Assembly (NCBI GenBank): GCA_023392615.1
Contig: JAEVYT010000048.1
Coordinates: forward strand, 1 to 34,617
Reading direction: 5' to 3'
DNA length: 34,617 nt
From: Bacillota bacterium
Lineage (GTDB): Bacteria > Bacillota > Clostridia > Lachnospirales > Lachnospiraceae
A program made the position numbers and the translations under genes. A model generated the notes under the pieces. That model saw only the letters and a list, made by a program, of their open reading frames with translations. It searched no databases and was not told the DNA's origin. Positions 8,443-16,031 of this stretch are shown here, in pieces (the first letter of the stretch is position 1; every line of letters begins with the position of its first letter).

Positions 8443-8884
8443 GCTCTGTCACAACATATTGTTGATGACAAAATAATTTAATGTTAGTTAATAAAAATCA
8501 AATAATTCTTTATCCACATGTTTCCTTTTTTATTACTCAATTTATAGTTTATTTGCTTCCCAATGAGCCTGGGCTTTTAACCCATTTTTTGTCGGTACTT
8601 TCTTTTATAAAGAAACGAGTTACCTCTCCGCAATCTAGGCAAATATCACAATACATTTGTGCAACACCAATGAAAAAACCTTTTTTAAAGTTCGGACCAA
8701 CATTTCCCGATTCCGCACTTAACCCAATAGAAACTCCATTCTCAATTTTTGTACTACCGCAATTTGGACAGTTCATTTTCTTTTTTCTCCCTTTAATATT
8801 AAGTTTGTTTTTCATAGTCCTATTTAAATCACTTAAGTTCATGGTACAAATGTTCAATATATCGACAATGTGTTGTGACAGAGC
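8443..8884. mobile_element. Inverted-repeat-bounded 442-bp cassette containing a zinc-ribbon ORF
   Basis: Terminal repeats 8443-8466 (GCTCTGTCACAACATATTGT plus TGAT) and 8861-8884 match at 22 of 24 positions in inverted orientation. There is no transposase inside; the only good ORF is the zinc-ribbon gene at 8549-8776. No clear target-site duplication was seen. It looks like a non-autonomous transposon or a MITE with cargo. Confidence 0.55.
8549..8776 (-). CDS. Small zinc-ribbon protein of unknown function
   Basis: 75 aa. An N-terminal MNCPNCGSTKIENG knuckle and a second one, CDICLDCGEVTRF, at about residues 43-55 form a four-Cys zinc ribbon. Between them lies a Gly-rich stretch (GLSAESGNVGPNFKKG). 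Start chosen at the ATG directly before CPNCG, with AGGGAG ten bases upstream; the frame stays open further upstream into the terminal repeat of the surrounding cassette, but that part is unlikely to be protein. Similar tiny ribbons are common as uncharacterised Firmicutes proteins. Its placement between inverted repeats suggests it travelled with them. Confidence 0.65.
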   Translation of the reverse strand: MNCPNCGSTKIENGVSIGLSAESGNVGPNFKKGFFIGVAQMYCDICLDCGEVTRFFIKESTDKKWVKSPGSLGSK

Positions 8885-8904
8885 AAAATAGTTACTCACT
8901 TAAT

Positions 8905-9192
8905 TTATCTCATGAAAATAAATATATATAACATAATACCTATAATTATGAAGGCGAATATAAAGAAGATACATGCAGCCCTTATTGTCTTTACTCCTTG
9001 AAAGATCTTGGCTAAAAGTACTGTATTTATATCAGATGACTCCAGTTCCCCCTTCTCTATGATATAAGCTTTACCGGCCTCATCATGATGAATTTGATCC
9101 AGCTTATAATCTTTAATATCCTTGTCTGCTATTTCCTTGGTTTCATAGATATTTAGATTAGCCAATAATGCATCTAATCCTCTCTTTGTCAT
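8905..9192 (-). CDS. Small protein with C-terminal membrane anchor, unknown function
   Basis: 95 aa from an ATG behind GGGGGAG. The N-terminal two thirds are charged and soluble (KRGLDALLANLNIYETKEI, ADKDIKDYKLDQIHHDEAGK). The last 24 residues are a single hydrophobic helix (CIFFIFAFIIIGIMLYIFIF) ending in MR, a tail-anchor layout. No family is recognised. An earlier in-frame ATG at 9252 is less likely because it lacks a site. It lies just outside the inverted-repeat cassette and on the same strand as the zinc-ribbon gene. Confidence 0.65.
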   Translation of the reverse strand: MTKRGLDALLANLNIYETKEIADKDIKDYKLDQIHHDEAGKAYIIEKGELESSDINTVLLAKIFQGVKTIRAACIFFIFAFIIIGIMLYIFIFMR

Positions 9193-9378
9193 AATTACTC
9201 CCCCACTTCTATTCTTTTTGTACCACTTATAAATCCACCAATTGCCGAACAATTAGCGATTACAATAATCACTATAATTTGTTGAGATGGATTAAGTCTG
9301 ATTACTATTAAGTATAATTACTATAATTATATTATTATACCTTAAGTTTTTCAAACATTTTTTACACTTTCTCCCTTT

Positions 9379-9633
9379 GTTAACCAAGGTATTTCTCACT
9401 GTAATTTCAATAAAGAGAACCCAGATATTATTGTTATTACAGGGGACATCGTTGATAGCAATCACACAGATACCAACCTAGTGTTAGAATTTGTAAAAGG
9501 TGCTATTGAAATAGCCCCAGTGTTTTATGTGACTGGAAATCATGAATATTGGCTATCGAATAGTGACAGGGATACATTGATGAAGGGAATGGAACAGGAT
9601 GAAATTGTAATTGTTACTCTTCAAAATGAATAA
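9379..9633 (+). pseudogene. Metallophosphoesterase (calcineurin-like, YkuE-type) remnant
   Basis: An open frame without a start codon encodes NPDIIVITGDIVDS, then FVKGAIEIAPVFYVTGNHEYW. The GD and GNHE metal-binding motifs and their spacing are those of membrane-associated calcineurin-like phosphoesterases. The N-terminal DxH motif is missing, and the frame ends about 30 codons after GNHE, while intact members run over 250 residues. Both ends are therefore lost. A fold-back hairpin starts 11 bp after the stop. It is a decayed gene, not a functional enzyme. Confidence 0.8.
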
Positions 9634-9643
9634 AGACAATGCA

Positions 9644-9705
9644 TATATGAAAAGGAACTGTTGCTAACTAACTTGATGTTAGTTTTGCAACAGTTCCTTC
9701 ATATA
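9644..9705. repeat. Fold-back hairpin after the phosphoesterase remnant
   Basis: GGAACTGTTGC (9654-9664) pairs perfectly with 9687-9697. The stem extends outward through ATATGAA/TTCATAT with a 2-nt bulge. The GTTGC...GCAAC ends resemble the other fold-back elements of the window. It may serve as a terminator, although no strong T-run follows. Confidence 0.65.
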
Positions 9706-9819
9706 AACATTTGATATAACCTATAAATTTGTCTGTAAATTATCGTTGAAGATGGATGAGAATTCTAATTTTTCATCCCAAAAATAAAACCATAGATATA
9801 ACTGCACTTGATATATTTA

Positions 9820-10215
9820 TTAATCGATATTTTTCACATCAACCGGAATCCACATTTTAGGATTGTAATTTAACGTATATTTATATTTTGACACCTTATT
9901 TTTACTGATATCTTCTACCACATATGTAACATTGTCGCTTAATCCAATGAAGTGCTTTTTGTAGGTTCCGTCTTCATCCTCTACAGTGACTTCTAGTTGG
10001 TTATCCGGTGTATCTGCCTTGATTGACATTTTCCCGGTCATTTGAAATAATACATCACCCTCGATACAGTTGATAACCGTAAGCTGTCTCACAACATTAA
10101 AGTTATCTGCTTCTTTTGATAAGTTATGTGAAACCTTATCCGCTTCTGTTTGACAACCTGAAAACGTAAATAATAATGCAATCAACAATGTAATAAATAA
10201 TATTTTTCTCTTCAT
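9820..10215 (-). CDS. Lipoprotein, phage-type beta-sandwich family
   Basis: 131 aa. A lipoprotein signal (MKRK, hydrophobic stretch, FTFSGCQ with Cys21) precedes a compact domain with NFNVVRQLTVINC, GDVLFQMTGKMSI and KHFIGLSDNVTYVVED. This is the pattern of small beta-sandwich lipoproteins encoded by many Firmicutes prophages, by recollection of the family. No other phage genes are visible nearby, so it is probably a leftover or a domesticated gene; the neighbouring tRNA-Pro could have been an integration site. A good GAGGAG site precedes the ATG. Function is unknown. Confidence 0.7.
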   Translation of the reverse strand: MKRKILFITLLIALLFTFSGCQTEADKVSHNLSKEADNFNVVRQLTVINCIEGDVLFQMTGKMSIKADTPDNQLEVTVEDEDGTYKKHFIGLSDNVTYVVEDISKNKVSKYKYTLNYNPKMWIPVDVKNID

Positions 10216-10323
10216 ATACTTTCTTCTCCTCTATATTTATTTTTTAATAATACCGGTATTTTCTTTGCTATCAAGCTTCTGTCCAGGCGAGAATAATCAC
10301 CTATGTTTGGATTTATTCATCTG

Positions 10324-10461
10324 GCACAGCTCCTGATATGACAATCGTTCCTCCATGCAAAAAGATTGTCTCATAGAATAGGTAACTTTGTCAAATTCCT
10401 ATAAAGAGCTGTGCGTGATTAAATCACCGTTCCCATTTTCAGATGCTATCTAAATAGGAAC
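10324..10461. other. Candidate structured RNA or multi-hairpin element, strand unknown
   Basis: Nested and adjacent perfect repeats: GCACAGCTC (10324-10332) with GAGCTGTGC (10406-10414) encloses GACAATC/GATTGTC (10340-10346, 10364-10370) and ATAGG/CCTAT (10378-10382, 10398-10402), a three-way junction. It is followed by GTGATTAAATCAC (10415-10427) and GTTCC/GGAAC (10429-10433, 10457-10461). No coding frame explains it. It matches no riboswitch I recognise. Confidence 0.45.
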
Positions 10462-10513
10462 ATAGCAACTCTCCGAATGCTTTTAAGATCTTTATGTAAC
10501 ACGATATGCAACA

Positions 10514-10547
10514 CACAAAAAAAGAGCCCTGATAAAATCAGAACTCT
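10514..10547 (-). terminator. Intrinsic terminator of tRNA-Pro
   Basis: On the minus strand AGAGTTCTGAT, loop TTT, ATCAGGGCTCT (two G.U pairs) is followed by TTTTTTTG, starting six bases after the tRNA 3' end. Confidence 0.9.
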
Positions 10548-10552
10548 TATCG

Positions 10553-10626
10553 TCGAGGCGACGGGATTCGAACCCACGGCCTCTGCGTCCCGAACGCAGC
10601 GCTCTACCAAACTGAGCCACGCCTCG
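10553..10626 (-). tRNA. tRNA-Pro, anticodon CGG
   Basis: Cloverleaf on the minus strand: acceptor CGAGGCG/CGCCTCG with discriminator A, D-arm GCTCAGTTTGGTAGAGC, anticodon stem CTGCG/CGCAG with loop TTCGGGA (CGG), T-arm GTGGGTTCGAATCCCGT. CCA is not encoded. Confidence 0.95.
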
Positions 10627-10683
10627 ATTTATTGCTATGTTCATGCTTATGAAGTTATCTCTTTCACAAACACTGCATTAGAT

Positions 10684-10712
10684 ATTATCTAATAAATGCA
10701 TTAAAAAGTCAA
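10684..10712 (-). promoter_or_regulatory. Predicted promoter of tRNA-Pro
   Basis: Minus-strand TTGACT (10707-10712) and GATAAT (10684-10689) with a 17-bp spacer; start near 10677, about 50 nt before the tRNA. Confidence 0.6.
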
Positions 10713-10777
10713 CTATAAATTTTCTGATTTCGATAAAAATTCAACCCAATTATCAACTTACAAAACATCATACGATA

Positions 10778-11320
10778 TTACATTTTATTATCACTTTTTC
10801 TTTTAGAATATTTTAAAATAGTGATACCATTCTCTATGATATAATCATCTAGGTGCAATGTGATCATTGGATTATTTTCCAAAAACAACGGTATCCCTTT
10901 CCCTAATATAATCGGAATGATACCAATAATAAACTCATCAATTATATCAGCTTTTAGAAAACTATCTACTAAAACGCCACCCCCATACAAATATACATTA
11001 GATCCCTCTTTCTCCTTCTCCTCTAATATGATCTTATTTATGTCTCCATTGATAAATTGAACATGATCATGATCCTTTATCTTCTGTGAGGTTGCTACGT
11101 ATACTTTTTTATTCTTATAATCATTATGCATGTTTTGGTCATAGCATTTTTTACCCATTACTACAACGTCAATACTTTCTACGAATTTATCAAATTCATA
11201 TTTCTTATCCGTATCCAACGCAGTATCCCCATCTCCTACAATCCAGTCATATCCTCCATCTTCTGAAGCAATATACCCGTCAAGACTTATTGCCAAGTTT
11301 AATATTATTTTTCCTTTCAT
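10778..11320 (-). CDS. Dihydrofolate reductase family protein (RibD C-terminal-like)
   Basis: 180 aa, full length. Family features are the opening KIILNLAISLDGYIA, the DYDW-like turn GGYDWIVGDG, VVVMGKKCYD, the nucleotide-binding YLYGGGVLVDSFLKADIIDE and the ending PLFLENN. Members (YwjB/YyaP type) are NADPH-dependent reductases distant from true DHFR; the substrate is usually unknown and a role in folate metabolism should not be assumed. AAGGAGG precedes the ATG. Monocistronic, transcribed away from the second DegV gene. Confidence 0.9.
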   Translation of the reverse strand: MKGKIILNLAISLDGYIASEDGGYDWIVGDGDTALDTDKKYEFDKFVESIDVVVMGKKCYDQNMHNDYKNKKVYVATSQKIKDHDHVQFINGDINKIILEEKEKEGSNVYLYGGGVLVDSFLKADIIDEFIIGIIPIILGKGIPLFLENNPMITLHLDDYIIENGITILKYSKRKSDNKM

Positions 11321-11413
11321 TTGAGAACCTCCTTTTTGATTAATAGCTTTTTGTAAATTATTCGATAAACATTATTATATCAATTTTTATCAAAGATTAA
11401 ATGCGCTCTTATA

Positions 11414-11465
11414 TAAAAAACGCAGGAGTAAGGAGTGCACAGTGCACAGCTTAATATCCTGCGTT
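11414..11465 (-). terminator. Intrinsic terminator of the second degV
   Basis: Arms AACGCAGGA (11419-11427) and TCCTGCGTT (11457-11465) enclose an inner GTGCAC/GTGCAC palindrome. On the minus strand the stem is followed by TTTTTT. Confidence 0.85.
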
Positions 11466-11534
11466 GTATTAATTTAATATAAGCTAACTATAACTTCTGT
11501 TGCAAAACTAAAACTCTAATCACAATTCATTCTC

Positions 11535-12371
11535 TTAATAGCAAACGATAATTCCGCCTTCATTCGCATACATGGAGCTTACTCCGGCTGTTTCTACAAT
11601 CAAGCAATCCTTAAATGGTATTCTTTTTAATATCTCATTTTTGATATATTCTGCTCTCTCAAGACAATTACAGTGTGCGATACCCAAGGTTTTTTCATGA
11701 GGCTTGATTACATCCTGTTCAATTGATTTTACCATCTGCAATAAAGCTTTAACAATTCCTCTCGCCTGATCGATCTTACATATTGTTCCTTCTGGTGTTG
11801 CGCCCATAACCGGTTTGATATTTAAAGCACTTGCAATGAAGGCCTGTAATCCGGATAGTCTTCCGTTCTTTCTCAAGGTCTCCAACGTTTCAATAACAAA
11901 CTTTGTGCACATCTCATCACGGAATGCAGTAATTATATTCACAATTTCCTCAAATGAATGTTTCTCTTCGATGAGTTCGATCAGTTTCTTAGTGATTAAG
12001 GTTTGGCCAATTGATGCCGAACGAGAATCAATTATCGCAATATTTTTATCAGGATGGTCCTCCAAATATATATTTTTCGCAACCTCTGCACTATTATAAG
12101 AGCCACTTAATTGGGATGATAATGTCACGACATATACATCACTATCACAGTCAAAATGTTGCATATAAGCCTCAGGAGAGGGGCATGCTGACTTCGGGCT
12201 ACGAGGGCAGGCTTTCACTTTACTTAAAAAATCTTGTTGATTAAAGGTTTCGTCATCTACTATACTAATATCATCTACCATAAGAGTTAGGGGAACGAGC
12301 TTTATATTAGGATTCTCCTTCATTGTTTTTGTTAAATCCGTACAGCTGTCTCCAATAATTCTGTATGACAT
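11535..12371 (-). CDS. DegV family fatty-acid-binding protein (second copy)
   Basis: 278 aa. Opens with YRIIGDSCTDLT and has the ligand-loop SSQLSGSYNSA, ETLRKNGRLSGLQAFIASALNIKP and the C-terminal IPFKDCLIVETAGVSS, all DegV marks. It should bind a fatty acid for a FakA kinase, which is not in this window. The ATG sits after AGGAGG. It differs widely from the copy at 6874-7743, so the two may prefer different acyl chains, as shown for FakB1/FakB2 in other Firmicutes. Own promoter and terminator are visible. Confidence 0.93.
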   Translation of the reverse strand: MSYRIIGDSCTDLTKTMKENPNIKLVPLTLMVDDISIVDDETFNQQDFLSKVKACPRSPKSACPSPEAYMQHFDCDSDVYVVTLSSQLSGSYNSAEVAKNIYLEDHPDKNIAIIDSRSASIGQTLITKKLIELIEEKHSFEEIVNIITAFRDEMCTKFVIETLETLRKNGRLSGLQAFIASALNIKPVMGATPEGTICKIDQARGIVKALLQMVKSIEQDVIKPHEKTLGIAHCNCLERAEYIKNEILKRIPFKDCLIVETAGVSSMYANEGGIIVCY

Positions 12372-12505
12372 CTATTCATCCTCCTGTTATAGAAATGATA
12401 AGTTTGGTATGCATGCTTCTACTATAATTCCAGTTATTCCCTAATATTGTATTCCAAATCACATCATCAAATTTACATACCTTATCATCTAGTTTTTATT
12501 ACTAT

Positions 12506-12535
12506 ATAATAACATATAGACGCTCACATTATCAA
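12506..12535 (-). promoter_or_regulatory. Predicted promoter of the second degV
   Basis: Minus-strand TTGATA (12530-12535) and TATTAT (12506-12511), 18-bp spacer, leader about 130 nt. Confidence 0.5.
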
Positions 12536-12730
12536 GTGCTTTCTTGATTTAATAAATATTTTACAATTACACAATGATCAATAATCTATACATATTATCT
12601 CCTCTATAACCAAATAAATTCCCGATTATATAATCCTCATCTTAAAATCAAAAATCCAAAGATAACTTACATTTTCAATTTCAAAATTCATTAAAAAATA
12701 AAATATAATAATAATTTCCCAAGACTCATT
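12536..12730. other. AT-rich intergenic stretch, no gene seen
   Basis: Between the degV promoter and the htpG terminator there is only AT-rich sequence with no ORF, repeat or RNA gene that I can support. Confidence 0.6.
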
Positions 12731-12829
12731 ACAAAAAAATGAGAAGCACTCAGTAGTCTACACCTCAATCAGTAAACATGATATATGGGTTGTTTACTGA
12801 AGAAAACGTATCTTCTGGTACTTCTCATT
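12731..12829 (-). terminator. Large branched terminator of htpG
   Basis: Outer arms 12738-12749 and 12818-12829 (AATGAGAAG plus three, one G.U on the minus strand) enclose a perfect inner hairpin TCAGTAAACA/TGTTTACTGA (12769-12778, 12791-12800). On the minus strand the last arm runs into TTTTTTTG. Unusually long for an intrinsic terminator. Confidence 0.75.
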
Positions 12830-12904
12830 ATAATATTGTAATTCATTGCCCTAAAGGCATATGCATTTTACTACTATTCAATAATAAATCTTTATCCTTT
12901 GATC

Positions 12905-14941
12905 TTACTTTGCTAGTGCCAGCATGATCTCATTACTTCTTTGAATGAACTTGGTCATTGCCTCCGGCTCAAGAGGCTTATGTCCAAGTAATGCAAGATC
13001 ATAGAGCTGTTCGCAGAACAATGATGTGTTATCAGAATTCTCATTTGTGATGATATACTGAACCAACTTATTATTTGCGTTAAGAACTAAGGTTTCTCCG
13101 GTATCTAATCCACCCATATCCATTCCGTTCATGCTATACATACGCATCATATCCTGCATTCTACGACTCTCTTCGGAAAGTGTGATAACTGAGGAGATAT
13201 TTTCATTCTTGAACTTCTCAACCTTAACCTCAAGTTTCTCCTTACCAAGAATTTTACGGAATAATGTTGTCATCGATTCTGTATTATTCTTTAGAACTTT
13301 CTGATCCTTCTTCTTTGTCTCTTCTTTGAAGCCATCGGTGATATCGGCATCAATACGCTGGAATTTGATATTCTTTTCCTGATATTCTAACTGTGAGATA
13401 AATGGCTGGTCAATGTTATGCGTGAGGATTAGTGCATCTACTCCTGCATCCTTAAACATATTTACATATTGACTCTGCTGCTTTAAGTCAGTCACATAAT
13501 AGATTGTGGTCTTATTCTCTTCCTCTTCATGGTCATGCTCGTGATCATGTCCGTGGTCACAGTTTTCATCATGAACATGCTCAGTAGCTGTACTTTCGTC
13601 CTGCTTCTCTTCTTTATTCTCAACTTCCACATCACCTTTAACAGCTTCAACATAATCCGCTATCGTAATGTACTTTCCTTCTAAGTTCTTAAAGATAAGC
13701 GCATCCTTGATCTTTTCGCGGAACTTATCATCCTTTAAGCAACCGAACTTGATAAATGGATTGATGTCATCCCAGAATTTCTCATAGGTTTCTCTTTCCA
13801 CTTTAAACATACCGGACAGTTTATCCGCAACCTTCTTGGAGATATAATCAGATATTTTCTTAACAAAACCGTCATTTTGCAATGCACTTCTGGATACATT
13901 AAGCGGAAGATCCGGACAGTCAATTACACCCTTTAATAACATCAGGAATTCAGGAATCACTTCCTTAATATTATCTGCGATGAACACCTGGTTATTATAT
14001 AATTTAATCAGACCCTCTAGAGAATCATATTCCGTATTGATCTTAGGGAAATATAAGATACCCTTTAAGTTAAACGGATAATCCATATTCAGATGAATCC
14101 AGAATAATGGCTCCTTATAATCCTGGAATACATCACGGTAGAATTCTTTATATTCCTCTTCGGTACATTCATTCGGATGCTTTGCCCAAAGAGGATGTGG
14201 GTTGTTGATTGGCTGAGGACCCTTTTTCTCTGCCGCCTCTTCTACTACGCCGTCTGCATCTACTTCTGCATCGATTACTTCTTCTTTTTCTTCTTCCTTC
14301 ACCGGTTCATTTGCATTTACAAAATAGATTTCAACCGGCATAAAGGAACAGTATTTCTTAATTACTTCTTTTACACGATATTCATTGGAGAACTCATAGC
14401 TGTCATCGTTCAGATATAAGGTGATATCAGTACCACGCTCTGTCTTACCGCTATCGCCCATCTCATATTCAGTTCCTCCATCGGATTCCCAATGAACAGC
14501 CTTTGCACCCGGCTGCCAGGACAATGTTTCAATCGCTACCCTCTTAGCTACCATGAATGCTGAATAGAAACCTAAGCCGAAATGTCCGATAATCTGGTCT
14601 TCATTTGTCTTATCTTTATACTGCTCCATGAATTTTTGCGCACCAGAGAAGGCAATTTGATTGATATATTCCTTTACCTCATCCGCAGTCATACCAATTC
14701 CATTATCGGAGAAACATATGCTTTTTTCTTCCGGATTAATGGTAACGGTAAGTTTGTACTTATTATCCTCTGGGATGTTTGCCTCTCCCATGATCTCAAG
14801 CTTCTTAAGTTTAGTGATTGCATCACTACCATTCGAGATAATCTCACGGATGAAGATGTCATGGTCAGAATATAACCACTTTTTAATAATTGGGAAAATG
14901 TTCTCTGAATGAATTGATAAACTACCACGTTCTGTACTCAT
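12905..14941 (-). CDS. htpG: HtpG, bacterial Hsp90 chaperone, with His-rich insert
   Basis: 678 aa. ATP-dependent cytoplasmic chaperone dimer. The N-terminal GHKL ATPase shows IREIISNGSDA, DNGIGM (about residue 80) and GHFGLGFYSAF. The middle domain shows LPLNVSRSALQ; the C-terminal dimerisation domain follows. Typical HtpG is about 620-640 aa; the excess is mainly two inserts. One is a highly acidic linker at about 213-240. The other is a segment at about 437-476 with seven histidines and one cysteine (EHVHDENCDHGHDHEHDH) placed between the middle-domain helices and TIYYVTD. A metal-binding role of the insert is inferred. Transcription starts from a consensus promoter beside a CIRCE operator, so it should be heat-induced under HrcA. 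Confidence 0.96.
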   Translation of the reverse strand: MSTERGSLSIHSENIFPIIKKWLYSDHDIFIREIISNGSDAITKLKKLEIMGEANIPEDNKYKLTVTINPEEKSICFSDNGIGMTADEVKEYINQIAFSGAQKFMEQYKDKTNEDQIIGHFGLGFYSAFMVAKRVAIETLSWQPGAKAVHWESDGGTEYEMGDSGKTERGTDITLYLNDDSYEFSNEYRVKEVIKKYCSFMPVEIYFVNANEPVKEEEKEEVIDAEVDADGVVEEAAEKKGPQPINNPHPLWAKHPNECTEEEYKEFYRDVFQDYKEPLFWIHLNMDYPFNLKGILYFPKINTEYDSLEGLIKLYNNQVFIADNIKEVIPEFLMLLKGVIDCPDLPLNVSRSALQNDGFVKKISDYISKKVADKLSGMFKVERETYEKFWDDINPFIKFGCLKDDKFREKIKDALIFKNLEGKYITIADYVEAVKGDVEVENKEEKQDESTATEHVHDENCDHGHDHEHDHEEEENKTTIYYVTDLKQQSQYVNMFKDAGVDALILTHNIDQPFISQLEYQEKNIKFQRIDADITDGFKEETKKKDQKVLKNNTESMTTLFRKILGKEKLEVKVEKFKNENISSVITLSEESRRMQDMMRMYSMNGMDMGGLDTGETLVLNANNKLVQYIITNENSDNTSLFCEQLYDLALLGHKPLEPEAMTKFIQRSNEIMLALAK

Positions 14942-15070
14942 AATAACACTCCTTTTTCTTTCAATATTTGTTAACTAAGTGTGTTTCTTACGCATCCACA
15001 CTCTGCGTTACAATTCGCTCCCGGAATATTTATAACCGGTTATCGCATCAGTAAATTTCCTTCAAAAATT

Positions 15071-15099
15071 ATAATAATACTGACCCATTAAAATGTCAA
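15071..15099 (-). promoter_or_regulatory. Consensus promoter of htpG
   Basis: Minus-strand TTGACA (15094-15099) and TATTAT (15071-15076) separated by 17 bp. The leader of about 120 nt contains a perfect palindrome ATAACCGGTTAT at 15032-15043. The CIRCE operator abuts the -35 side. Confidence 0.8.
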
Positions 15100-15106
15100 G
15101 ATAAAA

Positions 15107-15133
15107 TTAGCACTCTTTAACCAAGAGTGCTAA
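15107..15133. promoter_or_regulatory. CIRCE operator (HrcA binding site) controlling htpG
   Basis: Exact consensus TTAGCACTC, nine bases, GAGTGCTAA (15107-15115 and 15125-15133). It starts eight bases from the -35 box of the htpG promoter and ends six bases from the stop of the DUF5721 gene. It could also act as a weak hairpin after that gene. Confidence 0.95.
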
Positions 15134-15138
15134 CAATT

Positions 15139-15636
15139 CTAGTCTTCTTCAAAAATAATACCATTTTCTCGGAGTAGCGTTTTTACTTTACCATCCCACT
15201 CCTGCTCTAGGGTTTTATCAAGTGTGAATGTTTTAATTGCCACCCCAGTTATGATGTGTAGAGCACCCTTATCAAATCTGACATTAAGGTATAACCCCCC
15301 AATCTCCTCGAGACGAAGTCTTCCACCAGCTTGATGAGCTAATTCCTCACATTCAGACCTAGGAAGTTGAAATACAATTTTTAGAGATAGCGGTGTTTTG
15401 TTACCCTTAATCATCCCAAATACTGTTTGTCTTACATCACACCACTGGACGAACTCATGCTCCTGTTTTTCCTCTAGTTCTTCTTTAGAGAAGAAATCCT
15501 CATTGAGTTGCCCCATAATTTTAAAGTTTGTAAACGTTTGCAGTTCCAATTCCCGCATGAGGAAAGAATCAAAAGTCGCATTGGTAAGCAACTTTCCCAT
15601 GAACTGTTTTACCTCCGTTATATTAAGTGATATCAT
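15139..15636 (-). CDS. DUF5721 family protein
   Basis: 165 aa, matching my recollection of a clostridial family of unknown function. It begins MISLNITEVKQFMGKLL with conserved-looking FDSFLMRELELQTFTNF, then a charged EELEEKQEHEFVQW stretch and a beta-rich C-terminal half ending VKTLLRENGI. No enzymatic motif, signal peptide or membrane segment. AAGGAGAG precedes the ATG. It lies directly upstream of htpG on the same strand with the CIRCE site between them; read-through into htpG is possible because no strong terminator separates them. Confidence 0.8.
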   Translation of the reverse strand: MISLNITEVKQFMGKLLTNATFDSFLMRELELQTFTNFKIMGQLNEDFFSKEELEEKQEHEFVQWCDVRQTVFGMIKGNKTPLSLKIVFQLPRSECEELAHQAGGRLRLEEIGGLYLNVRFDKGALHIITGVAIKTFTLDKTLEQEWDGKVKTLLRENGIIFEED

Positions 15637-15857
15637 TACTTTCTCTCCTTAAAAAGCAAAATTTTGAAATCGATTGCATACTTACCAGTCTTTTTGTAAA
15701 CATTGTACTAGTATAGATAAAATGTATTTTTCGAACAATAATATTATAAATAGGGTGTTAAAAACCCTTATCATATATTTTAATCGTCAGTATTCATATG
15801 CTTTGCCCTTCCTATAGCATATAGACATTTACACTAAATAAAAGGAGGATTGACTAT

Positions 15858-16031
15858 ATGTATTTTGAATCAACAAAAAAAACCTATCGTTTCCCATCCA
15901 CAAACAGCATAAATGATTTTCAATCGAAGTATTATTATCCAGAGAAAAATCATGCTTCCGGAGAAGATACACGCTATTCTTCAAAATCATCCCATACTAA
16001 CTCCACCCAGCAAGATCGCTTTGAAGATTAA
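15858..16031 (+). CDS. Small basic/polar protein of 57 aa, unknown
   Basis: A short gene with a textbook site: AAAGGAGG at 15841-15848, nine bases before the ATG. The peptide starts MYFESTKKTYRFPS and ends NSTQQDRFED. It is rich in Ser, Thr, Tyr, Asn and Lys, has no hydrophobic segment or Cys, and is probably disordered. Its stop overlaps the stop of the convergent TraX-like gene by four bases (16028-16031). A small hairpin TATGCT/AGCATA (15797-15821) lies in the likely leader. No family recognised; possibilities include a small spore or regulatory protein, but nothing in the sequence decides. Confidence 0.6.
   Translation: MYFESTKKTYRFPSTNSINDFQSKYYYPEKNHASGEDTRYSSKSSHTNSTQQDRFED

Noticed and set aside
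8481..8891. 136-codon plus-strand frame opposite the zinc-ribbon gene
   Set aside because: No ribosome binding site; shadow of the real minus-strand gene with four conserved Cys.
10324..10414. Purine riboswitch
   Set aside because: Three-way junction present, but the loops are 15-17 nt instead of 7 and the conserved junction bases are missing.
10477..10692. 71-codon plus-strand frame over tRNA-Pro
   Set aside because: It is the antisense of a tRNA and its terminator.
13511..14419. Extra plus-strand frames within htpG rich in Phe and His
   Set aside because: They are complements of Lys/Glu-rich coding sequence of htpG.
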